Shown piece by piece: positions 58,245 to 64,000 of a DNA stretch of 64,000 nt (position 1 is the stretch's first letter; each line of letters begins with the position of its first letter). Location: NCBI GenBank assembly GCA_964019135.1, contig OZ025253.1, positions 42,042,109 to 42,106,108 on the forward strand, read 5' to 3'. The position numbers and the translations under genes were made by a program. Source of the DNA: Arenicola marina. Lineage: Eukaryota > Annelida > Polychaeta > Arenicolidae. Below the pieces are notes generated by a model that was not told where the DNA came from, ran no database searches, and saw only the letters and a list, made by a program, of their open reading frames with translations.

Positions 58245-61200
58245 GTTCCTATAATAACCGGTTATATTCTCGGTACTAACGCCAGGGGTGTGAAGCTACG
58301 ATGTTCCTATAATAACCGGTTATACTCTCGGTACTAACGCCAGGGGTGTGAAGCTACGATGTTCCTATAATAACCGGTTATACTCTCGGTACTAACGCCA
58401 GGGATGTGAAGCTACGATGTTCCTATAATAACCGGTTATACTCTCGGTACTAACGCCAGGGGTGTGAAGCTACGATGTTCCTATAATAACCGGTTATACT
58501 CTCGGTACTAACGCCAGGGGTGTGAAGCTACGATGTTCCTATAATAACCGGTTATACTCTCGGTACTAACGCCAGGGGTGTGAAGCTACGATGTTCCTAT
58601 AATAACCGGTTATACTCTCGGTACTAACGCCAGGGGTGTGAAGCTACGATGTTCCTATAATAACCGGTTATACTCTCGGTACTAACGCCAGGGGTGTGAA
58701 GCTACGATGTTCCTATAATAACCGGTTATACTCTCGGTACTAACGCCAGGGGTGTGAAGCTACGATGTTCCTATAATAACCGGTTATACCCTCGGTACTA
58801 ATGCCAGGGGTGTGAAGCTACGATGTTCCTATAATAACCGGTTATACTCTCGGTACTAACGCCAGGGGTGTGAAGCTACGATGTTCCTATAATAACGGGT
58901 TATTCTCTCGGTACTAACGCCAGGGGTGTGAAGCTACGATGTTCCTATAATAACCGGTTATACTCTCGGTACTAACGCCAGGGGTGTGAAGCTACGATGT
59001 TCCTATAATAACCGGTTATACTCTCGGTACTGACGCCAGGGGTGTGAAGCTACGATGTTCCTATAATAACCGGTTATACTCTCGGTACTAACGCCAGGGG
59101 TGTGAAGCTACGATGTTCCTATAATAACCGGTTATACTCTCGGTACTAACGCCAGGGGTGTGAAGCTACGATGTTCCTATAATAACCGGTTATACTCTCG
59201 GTACTAACGCCAGGGGTGTGAAGCTACGATGTTCCTATAATAACCGGTTATACTCTCGGTACTAACGCCAGGGGTGTGAAGCTACGATGTTCCTATAATA
59301 ACCGGTTATACTCTCGGTACTAACGCCAGGGGTGTGAAGCTACGATGTTCCTATAATAACCGGTTATACTCTCGGTACTAACGCCAGGGGTGTGAAGCTA
59401 CGATGTTCCTATAATAACCGGTTATACTCTCGGTACTAACGCCAGGGGTGTGAAGCTACGATGTTCCTATAATAACCGGTTATACTCTCGGTACTAACGC
59501 CAGGGGTGTGAAGCTACGATGTTCCTATAATAACCGGTTATACTCTCGGTACTAACGCCAGGGGTGTGAAGCTACGATGTTCCTATAATAACCGGTTATA
59601 CTCTCGGTACTAACGCCAGGGGTGTGAAGCTACGATGTTCCTATAATAACCGGTTATACTCTCGGTACTAACGCCAGGGGTGTGAAGCTACGATGTTCCT
59701 ATAATAACCGGTTATACTCTCGGTACTAACGCCAGGGGTGTGAAGCTACGATGTTCCTATAATAACCGGTTATTCTCTCGGTACTAACGCCAGGGGTGTG
59801 AAGCTACGATGTTCCTATAATAACCGGTTATACTCTCGGTACTAACGCCAGGGGTGTGAAGCTACGATGTTCCTATAATAACCGGTTATACTCTCGGTAC
59901 TAACGCCAGGGGTGTGAAGCTACGATGTTCCTATAATAACCGGTTATACTCTCGGTACTAACGCCAGGGGTGTGAAGCTACGATGTTCCTATAATAACCG
60001 GTTATACTCTCGGTACTAACGCCAGGGGTGTGAAGCTACGATGTTCCTATAATAACCGGTTATTCTCTCGGTACTAACGCCAGGGGTGTGAAGCTACGAT
60101 GTTCCTATAATAACCGGTTATACTCTCGGTACTAACGCCAGGGGTGTGAAGCTACGATGTTCCTATAATAACGGGTTATTCTCTCGGTACTAACGCCAGG
60201 GATGTGAAGCTACGATGTTCCTATAATAACCGGTTATACTCTCGGTACTAACGCCAGGGGTGTGAAGCTACGATGTTCCTATAATAACCGGTTATACTCT
60301 CGGTACTAACGCCAGGGGTGTGAAGCTACGATGTTCCTATAATAACCGGTTATACTCTCGGTACTGACGCCAGGGGTGTGAAGCTACGATGTTCCTATAA
60401 TAACCGGTTATACTCTCGGTACTAACGCCAGGGGTGTGAAGCTACGATGTTCCTATAATAACCGGTTATACTCTCGGTACTAACGCCAGGGGTGTGAAGC
60501 TACGATGTTCCTATAATAACCGGTTATACTCTCGGTACTAACGCCAGGGGTGTGAAGCTACGATGTTCCTATAATAACCGGTTATACTCTCGGTACTAAC
60601 GCCAGGGGTGTGAAGCTACGATGTTCCTATAATAACCGGTTATACTCTCGGTACTAACGCCAGGGGTGTGAAGCTACGATGTTCCTATAATAACCGGTTA
60701 TACTCTCGGTACTAACGCCAGGGGTGTGAAGCTACGATGTTCCTATAATAACCGGTTATACTCTCGGTACTAACGCCAGGGGTGTGAAGCTACGATGTTC
60801 CTATAATAACCGGTTATACTCTCGGTACTAACGCCAGGGGTGTGAAGCTACGATGTTCCTATAATAACCGGTTATACTCTCGGTACTAACGCCAGGGGTG
60901 TGAAGCTACGATGTTCCTATAATAACCGGTTATACTCTCGGTACTAACGCCAGGGGTGTGAAGCTACGATGTTCCTATAATAACCGGTTATACTCTCGGT
61001 ACTAACGCCAGGGGTGTGAAGCTACGATGTTCCTATAATAACCGGTTATACTCTCGGTACTAACGCCAGGGGTGTGAAGCTACGATGTTCCTATAATAAC
61101 CGGTTATTCTCTCGGTACTAACGCCAGGGGTGTGAAGCTACGATGTTCCTATAATAACCGGTTATACTCTCGGTACTAACGCCAGGGGTGTGAAGCTACG

Positions 61201-61840
61201 ATGTTCCTATAATAACCGGTTATACTCTCGGTACCAACGCCAGGGGTGTGAAGCTACGATGTTCCTATAATAACCGGTTATACTCTCGGTACTAACGCCA
61301 GGGGTGTGAAGCTACGATGTTCCTATAATAACCGGTTATACTCTCGGTACTAACGCCAGGGGTGTGAAGCTACGATGTTCCTATAATAACCGGTTATTCT
61401 CTCGGTACTAACGCCAGGGGTGTGAAGCTACGATGTTCCTATAATAACCGGTTATACTCTCGGTACTGACGCCAGGAGTGTGAAGCTACGATGTTTCTAT
61501 AATAACCGGTTATACTCTCGGTACTAACGCCAGGGGTGTGAAGCTACGATGTTCCTATAATAACCGGTTATACTCTCGGTACTAACGCCAGGGGTGTGAA
61601 GCTACGATGTTCCTATAATAACCGGTTATACTCTCGGTACTAACGCCAGGGGTGTGAAGCTACGATGTTCCTATAATAACCGATTATACTCTCGGTACTG
61701 ACGCCAGGGGTGTGAAGCTACGATGTTCCTATAATAACCGGTTATACTCTCGGTACTAACGCCAGGGGTGTGAAGCTACGATGTTCCTATAATAACCGGT
61801 TATATTCTCGGTACTAACGCCAGGGGTGTGAGGCTACGAT
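58245..61840. repeat. 58-bp satellite, 62 units, highly uniform
   Basis: 3596 bp is exactly 62 x 58. Each unit holds GTTCCTATAATAACCGGTTA, CTCGGTACTAACGCC and GGGGTGTGAAGCTACGAT. The palindrome ATAACCGGTTAT is present in nearly all units, and its centre AACCGGTT is the known consensus for Grainyhead/CP2-family factors. Most units differ by none to two bases (recurring variants TTATTCTC, GTACTGACG). The first and last units share a TATATTCTC variant absent from the interior. Stop codons in the units prevent long frames. The uniformity indicates recent amplification or strong homogenisation. Confidence 0.98.
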
Positions 61841-62236
61841 GAAAAAAGCCCTTTTCGAGTGTAATTTTATTACTTTAATTAAATGAGCCGTCATTTTTAT
61901 TGATACGGTCCTTTGATCTCCGCCGCCAATGTTACGTCACGGTCTTTCAAGATGGCCGCGGGAGTCCTCCTACCGACCAGTCACGTAACCAGGAAGGGCT
62001 TCAATTGGTTCCTACAGAAGTAAAGGAATCAATTCAATCAAGGTTACTGTCAATACCACCACGGAGACGATTGATCCTGGCAAGGCAACACTTAACGCCT
62101 ATATTATCGCCCGCTCTTTAGGTCGTACGTGCGATTTGACGCTTTCATCTAAATTAATTCCTCCGCTAACACAAATAGTTCATTAGCATAAAGCAGTGTG
62201 AAATCCTATATATATACTGGGGTGGCTTCAATAACG
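61841..62236. other. unassigned sequence
   Basis: A 73-codon plus frame has no recognised motif. A partial extra copy of the following inverted repeat (CTGGGGTGGCTTCAATAA) lies at 62217-62234. Confidence 0.4.
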
Positions 62237-62266
62237 CTAGAATACGGACTGGGCGTGGTTTCAATA
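62237..62266. repeat. 30-bp inverted repeat, left arm (partner 63299-63327)
   Basis: CTAGAATACGGACTGGGCGT continuing to GGTTTCAATA. The reverse complement of 63299-63327 is identical except for one inserted base. The arms flank the plus-strand MIB exon and a 16-bp array. Confidence 0.9.
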
Positions 62267-62408
62267 AGAGTTCAATAAGGTTTCTTGACCCAATTTAATC
62301 CATTATTATACCAACATCTACACTTTCAGATCGATAAAGCGACCTGAGGACTGCCTACAGCCACCCGTTATGGTATCCATGAAGACTACCCCCTGTAGTT
62401 GCTTGCAG

Positions 62409-62536
62409 CGCCACCGAGCGGGTCCTGCAGAGGGCGCGCCAGGCCGTGGATGTCCAGAAGGACGATGGTTTCACGGCTCTCCACCTGGCGTCGCTCTACG
62501 GACACCGCCACATGGCCTCGACCTTGATCACCCAGG
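62409..62536 (+). CDS. Mind bomb (MIB)-like ankyrin-repeat exon, plus strand
   Basis: After the acceptor TAGTTGCTTGCAG the frame reads ATERVLQRARQAVDV, then KDDGFTALHLASLYGH and MASTLITQ, with a possible donor at 62537. Mind bomb E3 ubiquitin ligases, which drive endocytosis of Notch ligands, have a closely similar ankyrin segment ([20 protein letters not shown] ... AELLVHQG). No RING, MIB/HERC2 or ZZ domain is visible here, so this is one exon of a larger gene or a relic. The other MIB-like exon nearby lies on the opposite strand. Confidence 0.7.
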
Positions 62537-62575
62537 GTTGAGTTGCGGAGCACGATCGACCGCCGCGAACAATTT
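62525..62575. repeat. inverted repeat arm spanning the exon edge (partner 62757-62806)
   Basis: GGGTTGAGTTGCGGAGCACG and the next bases are found inverted at 62757-62806. The homology crosses the presumed donor of the MIB exon. Confidence 0.8.
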
Positions 62576-62756
62576 GTTGCGGGCATATCCGCTAAATAAT
62601 TAACCCTAATTTGAAAATATCAGCCCACTATAAATAGTGTAAAATATTGATAAATAAAGGATAATTAGTATGCATCGATATTTACGGGTTATCCTCACGT
62701 ATTTCAAAAGAGTCGCCGTCCAGAGTTGAATATTATGATGCGGGACTACTGTCGCT

Positions 62757-62806
62757 GAGACGGTCGATCGCGGTTGATCGTGCTCCGCAACTCAACCCAG
62801 GTGACC
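62757..62806. repeat. inverted repeat arm (partner 62525-62575)
   Basis: Contains CGTGCTCCGCAACTCAACCC, the inverse of the left arm. The matching core is about 30 bp. Confidence 0.8.
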
Positions 62807-62937
62807 GCCGCGACCTTGACCTCTCATCGCACACGCTGTTGGTGGTGGTGGGGGCGGGGGGGGGGGGAGGTAGTATGTCGCATTTGTGTGGACTAAAGAT
62901 GACACCTCTCAAATACAATACAAACGTGAACTTACTT

Positions 62938-63298
62938 GTGTATATCTCCTTTTAAGTACATCTCCTTTTGTGTACATGTCCTTTTGTGTACATGTCCTTT
63001 GTGTACATGTCCTTTTGTGTACATGTCCTTTTGTGTACATGTCCTTTTGTGTACATGTCCTTTTGTGTACATCTCCTTTTGTGTACATGTCCTTTTGTGT
63101 ACATTTCCTTTTGCGTACATCTCCTTTTAAGTACATCTCCTTTTGTGTACATGTCCTTTTGTGTACATGTCCTTTTGTGTACATGTCCATTTGTGTACAT
63201 GTCCCTTTGCGTACATGTCCTTTTGTGTACATGTCCTTTTGTGTCCATCTCCTTTTGCGTAGATTTCCTTTTGCGTACATTTCCTTTTAAGTACATCG
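62938..63298. repeat. 16-bp minisatellite
   Basis: Unit GTACATGTCCTTTTGT, about 22 copies, with CTCC and TTCC variants. It abuts the right inverted-repeat arm at 63299. Three units make 48 bp, so frames reading FVYMSFCVHVLLCTCP are by-products. Confidence 0.95.
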
Positions 63299-63327
63299 TA
63301 TTGAAACCACCCCAGTCCGTATTCTAG
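63299..63327. repeat. 30-bp inverted repeat, right arm (partner 62237-62266)
   Basis: TATTGAAACCACCCCAGTCC continuing to GTATTCTAG, the inverse of the left arm. Confidence 0.9.
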
Positions 63328-63344
63328 TGCTGGCGGTGCGGTAC

Positions 63345-63440
63345 GTCAGGAGGGCAGCACCGCATGGTCCCCAGGGTCACGTCCAGAGGGCAGCACCGCA
63401 TGGTCCCCAGTGTCACGTCCAGAGGGCAGCATCGCGGCGG
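63345..63440. repeat. 36-bp repeat, 2.5 copies
   Basis: GAGGGCAGCACCGCATGGTC with CCCAGGGTCACGTCCA, followed by a G tract of about 16 bases. Confidence 0.85.
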
Positions 63441-63455
63441 GGGGGGGGGGGGGGC

Positions 63456-63541
63456 TCGCATTCATTAATAACCAGCAGCTCGATCACCTCCACGCTCGCC
63501 TTGCCGATGGCGTCGTGCAGCGCCGTGTCGCCGTACGAGTC
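63456..63541 (-). CDS. Mind bomb (MIB)-like ankyrin-repeat exon, minus strand
   Basis: On the minus strand the acceptor CCGGTTGTTGCAG precedes DSYGDTALHDAIGKASVEVI and ELLVINE. MIB proteins contain a closely similar segment (LQDSEGDTPLHDAISK ... VLLEAG), two ankyrin repeats before the KDDG.TALHLA segment found on the plus strand at 62409. The 3' end is not certain; a G tract follows. Seen here as an isolated exon. Confidence 0.7.
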
Positions 63542-63545
63542 CTGC

Positions 63546-63739
63546 AACAACCGGCCCAACCACGGCGTGACGTAAAGATTTAAGGTGGATGAGATGCGTA
63601 ATAATAATAAGAAACAAAAGAAAAGAGAAAAAAGGACAAAAAATATAGAACGGCTGTGGTTAATTATTTGATATCACGGGCAAGACTAAGAGACTCCATT
63701 TGGCAGTCTGTCATGCGTGGAATACAGACAAGAGAAATG
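63546..63739. other. unassigned sequence
   Basis: Short A-rich stretch (AATAATAATAAGAAACAAAA near 63601). Nothing supported. Confidence 0.4.
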
Positions 63740-64000
63740 GAAGGTGACACTGACCTGGAGGGTGACATTGACCTGGAGAGGGACACTGACCTGGAGGGGG
63801 ACACTGACCTGGAGGGTGACACCGGCCTGGAGGGGGACACAGACCTGGAGGTTGACACTGAACTGGAGGGTGACACTGACCTTGATGGTGACACTGACCG
63901 AGAGGGTGACACTGACCTGGATGGTGACACTGACCTGGAGGGTGACACTGACCGAGAGGGTGACACTGACCTGGATGGTGACACTGACCTGGAGGGTGAC
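63740..64000. repeat. 18-bp minisatellite, runs off the window
   Basis: Unit GACACTGACCTGGAGGGT, about 14 copies. The minus frame (63664-63984) reads SPSRSV repeats and remains open at the start of the array. Multiple-of-three length makes other frames open as well. The left end is inside the window, the right end is not. Confidence 0.93.

Noticed and set aside
62886-63327. FVYMSFCVHVLLC frames on the plus strand and MYTKGHVHKRTCTQ on the minus strand
   Set aside because: Products of the 16-bp array (three units make 48 bp); open on both strands.

Overview
This is eukaryotic, almost certainly metazoan, DNA. It carries spliced exon fragments of animal gene families (a mitochondrial carrier of the SLC25A34/35 type and ankyrin-repeat exons of a Mind bomb E3 ligase), non-LTR retrotransposons of two lineages, MITE-like elements and a very high load of minisatellites. 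No complete host gene, rRNA, tRNA or CRISPR array could be supported. Expanded MIB-like genes and a genome rich in G/C-tract minisatellites suggest a marine invertebrate; amphioxus is my best guess, but that is an inference and not read from a diagnostic locus.

By eye, roughly half of the 64 kb is tandem repeat. Left to right: a 15-bp array (1660-3775) bracketed by two arrays of a 25-bp family and by two ~500-bp direct repeats (487-988, 4980-5480); diverged dispersed repeats to 6.7 kb; a small 24-bp array (7788-7965); a second 15-bp array (10985-11235); a LINE reverse transcriptase fragment split by a 3.6-kb array of a 14-bp unit (11592-15190); a 1.8-kb array of the 24-bp family (17310-19142); C- and G-rich arrays and three inverted-repeat structures (21.5-25.8 kb); a ~10-kb block of C-rich arrays (27.6-32.86 kb) followed abruptly by a G-rich 41-bp array (32.87-37.79 kb); an L1/Tx1-type LINE 3' fragment (38.5 kb); scattered MITE-like repeats (40.8-42.2 kb); a 39-bp array joined to a third 24-bp array (44.2-45.06 kb); a LINE nested inside another LINE (46.5-49 kb); an SLC25-like exon that contains a TIR-bearing insertion with splice signals (51.2-51.5 kb) and is followed by an intronic 37-bp array (to 53.6 kb); a 22-bp array (56.3 kb); a highly uniform 62 x 58-bp satellite (58.2-61.8 kb); and two Mind bomb exons on opposite strands, with inverted repeats around them (62.2-63.5 kb).

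Most long open frames are products of arrays whose unit length is a multiple of three (15, 18, 24 bp) or whose units lack stops. They are open in several frames on both strands, so I do not call them genes. The observations I rate highest are the intron-like TIR insertion in the SLC25 exon, the apparent inversion between two MIB exons, the minisatellite that splits a LINE reverse transcriptase, and the 58-bp satellite whose unit centres on AACCGGTT. Unit counts and similarity statements are by eye.
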